From NCBI GenBank assembly GCA_002049455.2, contig KV919040.1:1-64000 (forward strand): a stretch of DNA of 64,000 nt, written 5' to 3'. This DNA is from Porphyra umbilicalis (taxonomy: Eukaryota; Rhodophyta; Bangiophyceae; Bangiales; Bangiaceae). Shown in pieces: positions 42,792-53,993 of the stretch. Both the position numbers and the translations under genes were made by a program. Every line of letters begins with the position of its first letter. Within the stretch, counting starts at the first letter, position 1. The notes beneath the pieces are model-generated. The model was not told where the DNA came from, ran no database searches, and worked only from the letters and a program-made list of their open reading frames with translations.

Positions 42792-44339
42792 ATGGATACC
42801 GCTGAGCTGCGGCGGCTGGTACGGGCCAGCGTCGCAGCGCTGCAGGAGGATGAGGACGAGGCGAGCGAGCTCCCACCGTTCCGGAGCAGTAGCCCCGCCG
42901 CCGGCGTCGCGTCGCGCTCCCTCGCGCGGTCGGCGGGGCTCGCGCCAGCGCTGGCGGTCCGCCGCGCAAGCACCGTCGGCGCGCCTGCGGCGGGCGTGGC
43001 CCTGGGCGGCGGTGGCGGCGGCGGCGGGTCCCACCGTCGGCCCCCGTCGGCCGGCGGCGGGCGGCACCGCGGCGACGCGCGGGCGGCGCGGATGGGCGCC
43101 CGCCGTGCGCGGCGGACGCTCAACGACCTCCGCCTGCGGTCGGGCGCCGGGCTCGTCCCCTGCGCCCGCTCGGGGGGGCTTTACTTTGACGAGGACGCCG
43201 AGTTGGGCGACGTTGGCGACCTGCGGGAGCTCCTCGAGGTGACGTGGCGCTCCGCCCTGGACGTGTTGCACTCGGATGCGGGCGCCGCCGCCGCGTGGGC
43301 GCCGTTTGTGCTCGTCTCGGAGGAGGAGCAGGCGCTGCTCCTCCGCCGCATCGCGCGGTCGGGCACGTCGGGGGGGCGTCGGCAGCGGCGGCGGGAGCGC
43401 ATGCGGGCGGCTGCGGCGCGGGATGCTGGTGCGGCAGCGGCGCGGGATGCCGGTGCGGCTGCGATGCGGGACGCCGGGGCGGCGGTCGAGACCGGGGCCC
43501 TTGAGGGGGCGGCTGTGGGCGCTCCGAGTGACGCGGAGAAGGGGGCGTCGCCGCCGGTAACCACCGCGCGTGCGTCTGATCCAATGACGCCCCTGACGCC
43601 CGCCGCTGAGGGCGCGGCATCCGCCGTGAAAGCGCCTGCAGCTGACGCGCGGGCGACAGTGGCGGTCACGGAACCCGCTGTGGGTGCGACAGACTCGCAT
43701 GCAGCCGCGCCCATGTCGACCGCTCCTCGCCTCCCTGCCACGCGGCTGACGGCTCGAGACCTCCACGACAAGCCCGGGGCGGCGCCCTCCCCCCTACCCG
43801 CTGCCCCAACCTCCCGCGCGGCCCGGGCGCGGCTCCTCGCCTCCCGCCATCGCTTCCGCCGCCTGGACCGCCGCGTGCGTGGGGTGCTCGCCGACAAGCG
43901 CCGCGCGCCGTCATTGACCCCCTTTGTCGCCGCCGTCGAGCGTCGCGTCGCGCCCGTGACGTGGGGGGAGGGCGACCCGGCGTGCACGCCGTCGACGCTC
44001 GACGGGGCGCGCGTCGGCAATGGCGGCGGCGCCCCCGGTGCGGACGTGGCGGCGGCGGGCGCGTCGCCGGGCGTGTGCCTCGCCGAACTCAACGGCCTCC
44101 AGCGGCTCATCGTGCACGGCGTCGCGCAGTGGTACGCGCTCGCGTCCGTGTCGCAGGTCGCCCCAGACGGGACCGTGTGGATTGTCGTGCGGCAGCCGCG
44201 GCGGGGGGTGAGCGCGGCGCCGCCGCGGCGGGGCGACGGCGGGGCGGCCAAGGGCGCGGGCGCCGCCGCCGCCGGGGAGGTCGATAGCCTTGCGGAATAC
44301 GTGACGGGGTGCCGCTCCTGTGACATGTCGGTGCTGTAG
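42792..44339 (+). CDS. R3H domain protein, R3HDM4-like
   Basis: 515 aa, intronless, from ATG 42792. The N-terminal third has RRARRTLNDLRLRSG and then WRSALDVLHSD followed by AAWAPFVLVSEEEQALLLRRI, which resembles the R3H-associated N-terminal domain. The middle is low-complexity Ala-rich, with three AARDAGAA-type repeats near 43425-43475. The C-terminal part has ELNGLQRLIVHGVAQWYALAS and then GTVWIVVRQP, consistent with an R3H fold that binds single-stranded nucleic acid. Human R3HDM4 is poorly characterised, so only a nucleic-acid-binding role is proposed. The His of the R3H motif is present (VHGVAQ); the usual R-x3-H arginine is at RLIVH. Stop is TAG. Confidence 0.65.
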   Translation: MDTAELRRLVRASVAALQEDEDEASELPPFRSSSPAAGVASRSLARSAGLAPALAVRRASTVGAPAAGVALGGGGGGGGSHRRPPSAGGGRHRGDARAARMGARRARRTLNDLRLRSGAGLVPCARSGGLYFDEDAELGDVGDLRELLEVTWRSALDVLHSDAGAAAAWAPFVLVSEEEQALLLRRIARSGTSGGRRQRRRERMRAAAARDAGAAAARDAGAAAMRDAGAAVETGALEGAAVGAPSDAEKGASPPVTTARASDPMTPLTPAAEGAASAVKAPAADARATVAVTEPAVGATDSHAAAPMSTAPRLPATRLTARDLHDKPGAAPSPLPAAPTSRAARARLLASRHRFRRLDRRVRGVLADKRRAPSLTPFVAAVERRVAPVTWGEGDPACTPSTLDGARVGNGGGAPGADVAAAGASPGVCLAELNGLQRLIVHGVAQWYALASVSQVAPDGTVWIVVRQPRRGVSAAPPRRGDGGAAKGAGAAAAGEVDSLAEYVTGCRSCDMSVL

Positions 44340-45538
44340 CGGTGGCGTGGGGCCAACCGCTGTGATGGCGGATGCGGTCAGGGCGGCGGTGTGGCCAGTG
44401 GTCTTTCCCGGCTGGGGTGCGGTGTGCTTGGCGGCGGCGCGGTTGGGGTGGCCGACGGAGCCCAGTGTGGTCTGGTTTTGCAAGTGTGTCGTGTGAGTAG
44501 CGCTCTGTTGTGACCTGTCTCTTTTTTCTTTTGCAGTTCGCTCTTTTGTGCGAGCTCTTGTCTTGGCGCGTTCTTGTCTGCGGAGCCGTTTGGGAAAGTG
44601 TGGAGCCTGGTGATTGGACTGCCGAGCGTCATCCTTGTGCAGTGCCCTATGTGACTCACGGCAGACGTTGTACTGACAACTTGTAACAACGCAGTGGTCG
44701 GCCGGCACGGCTTTGTTTGTGAGACGGCGGACGGCAGTATGTTTGGCGGTACAATGGTGCTCGACGAGTGGTGTTCCAATGGTCAAGATGATGGTGGCGA
44801 CGGCAGAGATGGACGACAGGTAAAAAGTGCGCTGCTGTCGAGGTTTCGGGGTCTCGGTTGTGTGTATTGTGTATCACTCGAAGCTGAACACGATACAGGG
44901 GTTGCCATCGCTTTCTCGGATGGAGCTCTGTAGCTCTTGTCCCCGCAAGTTGAGAAGGTCATGGTGTCCGCACTTTTACTTCCTGACGCCAGCTGTGGGG
45001 CACTTCGAGGACCGTTCCGCGGTGTCTCGTGCTTTCTTGGACGTGGGCTTGGAAGCGCTAAGCAAATGTGATAGGGGTATTTTGAGACTTCGACGAATTC
45101 TCATTACTGTAAACCTGGTTCTGTCTGGCGGGCTCGCTGCTTCGTCGTTGGGTGCGCCTGCCCAGAGGCGTTGTTATGGGGCTGTGGGGGGCTTCCACCC
45201 TGCCTCAACATTCGCAGGCTTAGCCCATTCCTCGTCTGCCACGCGCGTTTTGCAGCCGCCTTTGTGCGGCAGAGTGCTGGCGAGCCTCTCCCCACGCACC
45301 GCCTGTGACCACGTGCCGCTCTCGTTGCTTCTCCGTCTTCCCGCGCCAGCCCGCCCTTATTGGCCGCGTCCCTCGGTCAAGAACGAAAGTGCCATCACGG
45401 GGACCTGCACGCGTCGCACTCATTGTAGTGCTTGCCACCCGGTCTCCTCGTTTTGCTGGCTGCTCGTCGGGGACGGGACCGGAGCGGCATCTCTGCTGTG
45501 ACAGCGGCAGCGGCGGCGTGGCGCACGCGGTGGCCACC
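44340..45538. other. Intergenic region
   Basis: 1.2 kb, less GC-rich than neighbours; holds the 3' end of the R3H gene and the promoter of Rab7. No domain-bearing ORF seen. Confidence 0.4.
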
Positions 45539-46627
45539 ATGGCAGGTCGGCCCAAGCTGCTGAAGATTGTCATCTTGGGGGAGAGCGGGTACGTAAATCG
45601 CTCGCTTTTGAACTGGTGAGGAGCGATGGGTGAACAGCGCCGGGCGCTTCTATTTTGTGGAGCTATGACAGAGTTCTGTGGCACATTGTCAGGAAGCTCT
45701 CTCGCCCCGTACCTGGGCGCTAACCGGTTCTTTCGGGACTCGCGTGGTGTACTACACCCGATCTCGCATATGCATTTCTTGTCCTCCACCTCCTGCTGGC
45801 ATCCGTTTTTCGTCATCATCCTGCACCTCTCCAACGACATAGGGTTGGTAAGACCTCCCTCATGGAGCGCTACGTCAACGCCCGCTTCTCCCGCCAATAC
45901 AAGGCCACCATCGGCGCCGACTTTCTCACGAAGGACGTAGCCGTCGACGGGCGGCCGGCTAACTTGCAGATTTGGGACACAGCCGGGCAGGAGCGGTACC
46001 AGTCGCTCGGCTCGGCCTTTTACCGCGGCGCCGACGCGTGCGTGCTCGTCTATGATGTGACCGACGGGCGGTCGTTTGAGGCGCTCGAGTCGTGGCGTGA
46101 CGAGTTCCTCGTGTCGGCCGCCCCGCGCGACGCGGAACGCTTCCCGTTTGTCGTGCTCGGCAACAAGGTTGACGCGGCGGGCCGTGCGCGGGGTGTGCCG
46201 ACGAAAGCGGCGGCGGCGTGGGCGTCCTCCAAGGGTGGGGCGCCGTTCTTTGAGACGTCGGCCGCGGCCGATGTGAATGTCGACGCGGCATTTGAGGCGG
46301 TGGCCCGCAAGGCGCTGGCCCGGGGAGAGGAAGAAGAGGAGTTGTATGTTTGGCCGAGCAGACGGGCGGGGAGTGGAGACGTGTGACGTGTGAGGGGCTG
46401 TGCGTGGTGGATGTGGGTGGGGATGGAGCGGAATGCCGGATTCGCGTGCTTTTTGCTCTGCACGTGCGAGATATTCTGTGCTGACGCTGCTCTTGTTCCT
46501 GCCACCCGACTGGCTTGCTGTTGTCCTTGTGTCTTGACTTTGCCCACCTGCTCTTATCAACTCCAGCTTACTGCCCGAGACGGTCGAGATCAATGCGAAG
46601 GCGGCCGACCAAGGTTGCGCATGTTGA
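45539..46627 (+). CDS. RAB7: Rab7 small GTPase, three exons
   Basis: Controls late-endosome/vacuole traffic. Exon 1 (45539-45588) encodes [17 protein letters not shown]. Intron 45589-45842 (GTACGT..ATAG) splits the P-loop codon and joins to [11 protein letters not shown]. Exon 2 (45843-46343) carries switch [13 protein letters not shown], switch [27 protein letters not shown] and ETSA, diagnostic of Rab7. Donor GTATGT at 46344 and acceptor CCAG at 46566 give exon 3 (46567-46627), encoding [19 protein letters not shown] and a stop; the terminal CAC is the CxC double-geranylgeranylation motif. Reading on without the last splice would give a shorter tail lacking Cys, so the splice is required for membrane attachment. 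Confidence 0.92.
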
Positions 46628-47898
46628 TGCGTCTTCGTCTTGTGTTCCTCACTCTTGGAGTTCCCTTTCGCGCTTACACATGTATGATAGGTTGGTTGCG
46701 TCCTTCCCTGTACTGTACAACCGAGTTTACTTGCAATGGCGACCCATTCTCTTTGTGTTTCAACCTGCACCGCGTGGTATGTACGTTCGTCCCATGCCTC
46801 TCGGTCTTCGACGGTTGCGGCGCGTCGGGCGTCATGCACAAGGCCTATCGTCGCAATCGACAAGTTTTTCCTCCTCTCCGTACTGCACGACGCAATTACA
46901 CCTTTTTTGTGTGTCCACGCTTCACTGGATGCCGACCGCGATCAGACACGTGTGCGCCACAGAGCTCGCATGACACGACTGCGCAGCGACCGCAGATCCG
47001 GCGCCCCACGCCCAGCTGGCGCTTGCAACGGCCAGTCCCCAGGCCTCGGCTGAGCGCACGGTGCGAGGCCCACTGGCCATAGCCGAGGCGGCTACGCTTG
47101 CCGTTTTGCCGCACGGACTCCGCACTGCCTTTCAGCACACTCGCCCCAATCCCGCGCCGTTTGTCCATCTCCATCCACCCGCCATTCCAGACCCACCTGA
47201 CCCGTCCCCCGCACACAGAGGGCGAGTTTGGATTCACACGTCACTACCGCCTCCGGTGAGGACGCGGCCGCGCTCGCCGGACGCCGGCAGTGCGCCATCT
47301 GGGCGGGCACGCTCGCGCCATCGTCAAGCGGCAGCGCGCTCTAGGTGCGATCAGCGATCCCACCTGCCGTGGCTCATCCGGGTGGATCGCTGGGCACGAG
47401 CGATCGCGTCATCTGGCTGGGGGTCGACGGCTGACAATTCGCCACAGGGCGCGGCGGTGCGCTCTCCAACTCCCTGCAATCGGCGGGACTGGAACCACTG
47501 CATGTGCCGCCAACGGTCCAGTTCGCAGAGATAGGATAGCAGCATGTGGGATGGGCGGGCGCATGCAGTGAAAGAGGGTAAACGGTTGGAAGGCAGTTCC
47601 CCAGGCGGAGCTGCTCCGTGACAGTTTTAGGCGCGAAGCGGTTGTGCGGCGATGGTCAAGCGGACAACGGGGGTGATGCGAAGTCGACGAGCACCTGAAA
47701 AGGGCGACGGGCGACACGGCCACGCACGTCAGGCTCGGCAACCGACGTCGGCAGCGTAAGCGGAGGTCGGCACCGTCACCCTCTTGAAGTCCTGCCCCAG
47801 TCACCCTCGGTTCAGCGCCTCAGGATTGCCACCCCTGTTGCCGCTCCTCGTCGATGAGTGCCATGGCACACAAGGCAGCTTACCACAAGGGCCGATGA
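46628..47898. other. Intergenic region
   Basis: 1.3 kb without a supported gene. Frequent stops and mixed composition; open frames such as 46390-47082 overlap the Rab7 3' end and show no domain. Confidence 0.4.
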
Positions 47899-48345
47899 CA
47901 CTCCTCGGTCCGGCCTCTCACGTTGACCATCGTGGCGGCCCTTGCGACAGCGACCTCCCGCGCAGCCGCCGGGGACCTGATGGACTATTATATTGACAGC
48001 AAGACGACGTCTGGTGACGGCACCTACTACTGGACGACCGATTGGGGCCAGTGCTCCCTCGTTCCCCGCCCGCCAAACGCGTGCAACCGGCAAGCCGTTG
48101 CCCTCAACGCGCGGCAGTGGCGGGAGTTGGGCGAGTCGGCATTTTGCGGCGCGTGTTTAACAGTCGAGGGCAGCGGGCGGGGCCACGGCGCCAACCCCAT
48201 CGAAGGTACATTCGACGCATACGTCATGGACCATTGCAGCTCGTGTACGGGGGGAAACTATGGCGGGTATGGGGACCTCGATTTCGTGGTCGGAGCAACC
48301 TCCGTGAGTCTCCCTCCTGGTCTATTGAAACGGTCTGGGCTTTAG
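47899..48345 (+). pseudogene. Expansin/DPBB-like secreted protein fragment
   Basis: A double-psi beta-barrel (expansin/RlpA-type) fragment: GTYYWTTDWGQCSL, ALNARQW, FCGACLTVEG, YVMDHCSSCTGG and GDLDF appear in the family order with paired Cys. A hydrophobic lead (LTIVAALATATSRAAAG) resembles a signal peptide, but the frame has no ATG after the stop at 47896, so the true start must lie in an upstream exon or is lost. After GDLDFVVGATS a GTGAGT donor occurs at about 48304; I found no downstream exon with the usual GI.P..WR..C ending before the next gene. Either introns hide the ends or the gene is truncated. In plants and fungi such proteins loosen polysaccharides; the substrate here is unknown. 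Confidence 0.55.
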
Positions 48346-48526
48346 AGTCGAGACGCATGCGGCTCAGAGCAATGCACAGCATCAACCTGCTCTTGCGCGT
48401 ATCGTCGCGTAGCGCAACGTTGTCGACAGTTGAGAACAACAAAGACTCCTACAAGCGCATCGTCTTGTTCATTGCCCAACGCCACCAGTCAGAAGAAAAA
48501 AATAGTACACGGGCGCGCGCGCACAC

Positions 48527-48600
48527 AAACAAACAAACAAACAAACACACACACACACACACGCACACACACCAGCACATCCACACAAATACAAAAACAT
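48527..48600. repeat. Microsatellites (CAAA)n and (CA)n
   Basis: acaaacaaacaaacaaac followed by acacacacacacacac and related sequence; probably lies in the 3' UTR side of the bZIP gene. Confidence 0.9.
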
Positions 48601-48737
48601 CATAGCGCTCCATGAGGAATGGGAGGCGCCCCGAACCACGGGCCTCTGTTCAACAAGTATATACAAAGGAAGCCATACCCCCCACACAATAACCATGAAA
48701 AAAGGAGGAGGTGCCATCTTCCCCCACAGCCGTCCTC

Positions 48738-49510
48738 TCAGGACGACACGCTGCTGCCGTACGCCTCCTCGGCGTGCCCCACCGTGCCACCGACCTTGGC
48801 CTCCAGCGCCCCTCGGAGGCGCGCCAACTCCCCCCGCAACCGCCGGTTTTCCTCCCCCGCCGCCGCCTGCCGCGCGACCGCGGCGTCGCGCGCCGCCGCC
48901 GCCGCCGCCGCCGCCGCTACCGCGCGCGCGCGCGACGCGGCGGCGGTGCGGCGGTTTTGGGCGAGCCGCGCCGCCCGCCGCTCCGCGTCGGTGACGCCGG
49001 GGGTGGGGCGACGGCCGCGCTTGCGACGCGGCGGCGGCCCCGCGGCGGCCGCCGGCAGCAGCAGCGGTGGCGGTGACGGCGGCGGCGGGGAGCGGCGGCG
49101 CTTGCGCCCCCGCCCCGACGCGTCGATCGACACGGTCGACGGCGACACGGTCGCGTCGGCAGAGACGCCGCAGGCCCCAGAGCCGGCGGCGGCAGCGGCG
49201 GCGGCGGCGGCCACGAGCGCCGGCGTGATCGGCACGCCGTCCATCGCGGTCGGCGCCAAGACAGACGACGCGCCCGACCGGCACGAGGGCGTGGCGGGCA
49301 ATGACGGTGGCGCGTGGACGGCGGCGGCCGCGATCGGCACGGGCGGCGGGGGCGCGCCCGCGACGGGGGCGGGTGTGGGGGTGGCCGCCACCGCCGCCGC
49401 GGCGGCGCGGAGGAGCTCCAAGCCGGCAAACGCCGACGGCGGCGCCGGCCACGGGCGGGCGGCGGGGAGGAACGCCGGCGGGGGGGGGGGGCGGGCGCGG
49501 CAGTGGCCAT
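48738..49510 (-). CDS. bZIP transcription factor with Ala-rich zipper, one frame break
   Basis: Nuclear DNA-binding regulator. The basic region ERRAARLAQNRRTAAASRARA contains the invariant N-x7-R (NRRTAAASR), preceded by KRGRRPTPG-type nuclear localisation sequences and RGRKRRR. The heptads that follow are mainly Ala, with Leu only near RRLRGELARLRGALEA, so the zipper is short and weak. The N-terminal part is Ala/Pro/Thr-rich. The best ATG is at 49510; one missing base in the 12-G run at 49480-49491 separates it from the main frame. C-terminus EEAYGSSVSS. The bZIP class prefers ACGT-core sites; two TGACGTC repeats lie near 57123 upstream of another gene in this window (no evidence of a link). 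Confidence 0.75.
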
Positions 49511-51040
49511 GATCAGCGTGGGAGTGGCGGCTCGCCTAGACATTAGGAGCAGAGGAGGGGGGAGGGTGAGCGGCGCAAGAGGACGGCGAGAGGAGGCAAG
49601 CCGTCATGTGGGATGGGCAGCGGAGCAGGTGCGGAGGCGGTGCTCAGCGCGCGGCTGGAAGCCGCCTCAACGACCGCCGCTCCCAGCAGCTCGGGCCGAC
49701 GACCGCGCCTTGTGCACCCGCGATTGCGCGCACACCCCCTCCCGGGTCAGCAGCAGCCGGCGACCAGGGCACCAACACCACCACCACCACCACCACCACC
49801 TCCACGCTCGCAGCGTCGGGAGCGGTCGGATGGCCACGTCCCGCGCGGGCCCTCATCTCCCTGACGCCCGCGCCACATCGCCCCCCGCGCGCCCCAATGG
49901 CCTCGGCGGCAAACGCCGCCGCATCTGCGCGCCGCCGCCCGCGGCGCCGCCCGCCCCGATTCAATGGCGGGTGCGGCGGGGCGGGGGAATACAGACACGG
50001 TGGCGGGCATGGGGGGCGTCACCTGGGGACTGCATCTCGGTGGCTCTAGGTGAAAAAAGACGCATGCCACTGTGAGGGCGACACGGCCGGGCGCCGACAG
50101 CGCGGCACCTCGTGCGTCATGGTTGTCCGTGAGCCGCCGCCGCCAGGTTGACTCATCCCACACGGGCCAGGGGCAGAGTCCCCGGGGGGTTCTCCGTCCA
50201 CACCGCGTCGGGGCGAGGGGCACGCTGCAAAACCGACCGCGGGCGCGGGAGGCACGCAACGACGGCAGGGGACGAGGCACGCCGCTGCATATCCGCGAGG
50301 GAGCGGCGGCGGCGGCGTGGTGGATTTGATGCATCGGTGTCCCCGTATCGACGCATATTCCGCCACCCCGAAAGATTCCGCCACCCGTGGGGTGGGGCGG
50401 CGCGGGCCCCGGTCGCGCCGGGCACGGGCGTGGGAATCGGCTGGCAGGGGCGCTTCCTCCGCGTGCAGGCACCCACAGCCGCGTCGGGGCGAGGGGGGGG
50501 GATTGGCGGGGCCGTGAGGAACCTGCCGACGCGGGGGCTGAGGTGATTCCTCGCCTGCGGCGGCCTGCCGGGGGTTCTTGTTCGCCTGGCACGTGTCCTG
50601 TTGGCGCTCATGCGATGGTGTGCTGGCGCGAGGTGTATCCGATAGGGCGCGTCGTGCGTCCACTCGATCTCGGCCGTCGTCCTCTTGCAGAGAGCGTCGT
50701 GTTGGGTAACTACTGTATGTGAAGAGTTGTTGTGAGTAGTCCCTGAAAGTATCCTCGTCCATGCCAAACGGCGGCAGGTGCGTGGAGCTCGAACACGCTC
50801 GCTGCGATCCTCCACTCCGCGTCGCGTCGTGCACGACCACGCGGTGGCGGCGGGTGCCACGCCCCGTGTCGCACCTCCCGCGGTGCAGTGGGCCGGTCGT
50901 CTTGCCACCGCCTGCCTGGCCGGTGCAGTGGGCCGGTCGTCTTGCCACCCGCCTGCCTGGCCTAGTGGGCGCACCGCCGTCCCTTGCTTCTGTCGTGCCT
51001 GGCACGCCCGCCACTGTCCTCTGGTCACTGTTGCTGCCGG
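49511..51040. other. Intergenic region with small repeats
   Basis: 1.5 kb between the divergent bZIP and HflX genes. Contains a CAC-rich microsatellite (about 49769-49800) and the 40-bp tandem duplication listed separately. Open minus-strand frames (for example 50046-51059) are Arg/Pro-rich without domains. Confidence 0.4.
50880..50961. repeat. 40-bp tandem duplication
   Basis: cggtgcagtgggccggtcgt plus the following 20 bases (to gcctgcctggc) is repeated immediately, with one extra C in the second copy. Lies about 100 bp upstream of the HflX start. Confidence 0.9.
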
Positions 51041-53463
51041 ATGCCGCTGCGTCGTCCACGGGAGACGGCGGCCATGGCCGCGCCTGCCTCGGCGACGGGC
51101 CCGCCGGCGGGCGTGGCCCCCGCCTTTGTGCCGCCCGTGTCCCTCCGCGCGTCGTCCTCGTTTATCGGCGCCCGGTCGCGGGTCGTCGGCTCACGGTCGT
51201 GGCGGCCGACGAGCCGGCCGGCAACCTCCGCGGCTGGGGCTTCCCGTGGGCAGTGTCCCGAGGCGCGCCTGCGGCCGGGGCGGCCTGGGCGCTCTGGCAC
51301 GGGCGGCTATGGGGGCGGCGGTGACGCGGGGGTGGGGTTTGTGGACGGGGGCGACGCCAGCGATGCGGCGCTGACCGTGCCTGGCGCCGCGGCGGCGGGG
51401 GCGCCGCCATGGACCGACGCGGACGCGGCGTCGAGCAGCGGCGTCGGTGGGGCGCACGAGGCGGCGGGCAACGGCCGCGTCGGTGCGGAGGCGGCCGGTG
51501 AGGAGGAAGACGGGGTGGAGACGGTCGGCTTTGGTGACGACGACGATGCGGCCGACGACGATGTGGCGTGGACGGTCGGCGATGGCGATGACGGGGACGC
51601 GGCGGCGGCCGCCACGGCCGCCACCGACGCTTGGGCCACGGACGTGGACGATTACCCCCCCGCCGGCTACATGGATGGCCTCGCGTCGGCCGCCCCCTCC
51701 CCCGTGTCGTCTCGCGACACGGACACCAACAACACCCCCCCCCTGCCGTCGACGCGCCGGTGGACCCCCACTACGGGTCCCGCCTGCGCACGAGCAGCCG
51801 GGGCATTGAGGAGTGTGTGCTGGTCGGCGTCGACATCCTCCGGCGCTCGGGCCTCGCCGCCCGCTACGGGGGTGGCTCCGGCTCCACGTCGCGCCTCGCC
51901 ATTGAGGCGTCGCTCGCGGAGCTCGGGCGGCTCGCCGAGACGGCGGGCATGGCCGTCGTCGGCTCGACGTACCAGCGCCTCAACGCGCCGCTAACCGGCT
52001 CGTACATTGGGTCGGGCAAAGTCACCGAAGTGCGGTCCCTGCTCTCATCCACGGGCGCATGCACGGCCATCTTTGATGACGAGCTGTCGCCCGCGCAGCA
52101 GCGCACGCTCGAAGCCGGCTTTGGCGGCGAGGCGGGCGGCATCAAGGTCCTCGACCGGACGGCGCTCATCCTCGACATTTTCGCGCAGCACGCGGGGAGC
52201 AGGGAGGGGGCGCTGCAAACGGAGCTCGCGCTTTACCAGTACCGCCTGCCACGGCTGACGCGCATGTGGACGCACCTGGAGCGCCAGTCGGGGGCAGGGG
52301 GCGTCGGCTTGCGCGGGCCCGGCGAGACGCAGCTCGAAGTGGACCGGCGGTTGATTGGGGAGCGCGTCGCGCGGCTGCGCCGGTCCATTGAGCGCCTCCG
52401 CGCGCACCGGGGGCGCGCGCGGGAGAAGCGGCGCAAGGGCGGCTTGATGGTTGTGGCGCTCGTTGGGTACACCAACGCGGGGAAGAGTAGCTTGATGGAG
52501 GGGCTGACCGCGGCGGAGGGGGGGGTGGCGGACCAGCTGTTTGCGACGCTCGACCCGACGACACGCAAGGCGCGGCTGGCGGGCGTGGGGGGGGGCGAGG
52601 GCGATGCCGACGGCGCGTCGGCGGCGGCCGCCGCCAATGGCGACGGGTCATCCGACGCGGGGCACAGCGGGGTGGAGGTGCTGGTCACGGACACGGTCGG
52701 GTTTATCCAAAAGCTGCCGACGCAGCTGGCCGCCGCCTTTACGGCGACGCTGGAGGAAGTCACCGCCGCGGACGTGATTGTCCACGTCGTCGACGGGAGC
52801 CTCGGGCGGGAGGTGCGGGGCGTGCAGATTGCGGCGGTCAACACGATTCTCGCGGAGCTCGGCGCCGCCGACAAGCCGACGGTCATTGTGCTCAATAAGA
52901 CCGACCTCCTCACCGCCGGTGCCGCCGGTGGCGGGGACAGCCCCGCCGCGCTGGCGGCTGGGGACGATGGCGGTGACGGGGAGGCGGCGGCCCCGGCGCT
53001 CGCCGCCGGCAGCGTCGACCCCATCGCGACGCTCGTCGCGCAAGTCACCAAAGACGTGGCCGCGTCCATGCCGCGCCTGCTCCCCGACGGCGGCGACGAG
53101 GGTGACGGCGAGGCAGCGGCGCTCCCCCCGCCCGCCCTCCCCCAAGTTGTGGCCATCTCGGCGCTCTCGGGCGCGGGGATGGCGGATTTGTCAACGACGC
53201 TCGCGGCCGTCCTCCGCTCCGTCCTCCGCCCGGTGGCCGCGCGCATCCCGTACACGCACGGGGAGCTGGTGGCGGCCGTGCACGACCGGGGGACCGTCGA
53301 GATGACCGACTATGGGCCGGACGGGACGTACGTGGAGGCGCGCGTGCCGCCAGACGTGTACGCGCGGCTGACCCCGTTCCTCGTCTTGTCGCCGGGAGAG
53401 GAGCCGGCGCCAGTTGTGGCCGAGGAGGAGGATTGGGTGGCGATTGCCAAGAAGCGCGCCTGA
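51041..53463 (+). CDS. hflX: HflX-type GTPase, probably plastid-targeted
   Basis: Ribosome-associated GTPase (Obg/HflX family), linked in bacteria to splitting or rescue of stalled ribosomes. The start is at 51041 or, more likely, 51074 (MAAPASATG). The first ~60 residues are Ala/Ser/Arg/Pro-rich with few acids, like a transit peptide, followed by an unusually long acidic linker (about 51330-51660). The HflX N-domain (ECVLVGVDIL, VGSTYQRLN, YIGSGKV, DDELSPAQQ), GLRGPGETQLEVDRR and the helical linker precede the G domain: GYTNAGKSS (G1), DTVGF (G3), NKTD (G4) and SALSGAGM (G5). Two Ala/Gly/Asp-rich insertions sit in the G domain. One missing C in the nine-C run at 51735-51743 separates the transit/acidic part from the HflX body. 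Stop TGA. Confidence 0.9.
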
Positions 53464-53993
53464 TGGTAGGGGTGCATCTGTGCAAGGGGGGGTGTGTGCC
53501 TGAGGGGGGGGCAGCCGCAGCCTCGAGCGGCCCGCGCACAATCGGGAAGACGACTCGTAAAGAAAGGAAGGGACGGAATAAATGGGCCGTCAGGCAGACA
53601 CCACCCGAACAGAGGCGAAAGACACGGAACGAGGCCTCCACCGCCACAAAACACGCACCACGAACATCACGCACGATTCGCGCCATGGCGGTACCGCGGC
53701 ATGGAACGCGTCGCCCGTGTGTGTCAAACGGGTGCGGAGCGTCGCCCAACCAGTGGGCGCAGCTACGAGATGAGGAAGAACAAACCGAGCCACACAAGTA
53801 AAGAACAGTCAACCAAAAGGAACGGGTACACAGGGGACGTCCAGACCAGACCAGCCAGACGGCACACACCTGGGCGACGGCGTCGCCCCATGGAGCAGCT
53901 GGCCCAAACACCAACCGGCTTCGACCGGTCCACGCCGCCGAAAAACAAATCAATAACAGGTGCCGCCCCCTCCCCCCACCCGCGCCGCACCAG
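53464..53993. other. Convergent 3' intergenic region
   Basis: Mixed sequence between the HflX stop and the stop of the minus-strand membrane protein. Includes aataaatgg at about 53577, which could act as a poly(A) signal for HflX. No gene seen. Confidence 0.4.

Noticed and set aside
42073-43242. 389-codon ORF overlapping the R3H gene
   Set aside because: Shifted frame of the R3H coding region plus leader sequence, without a domain.
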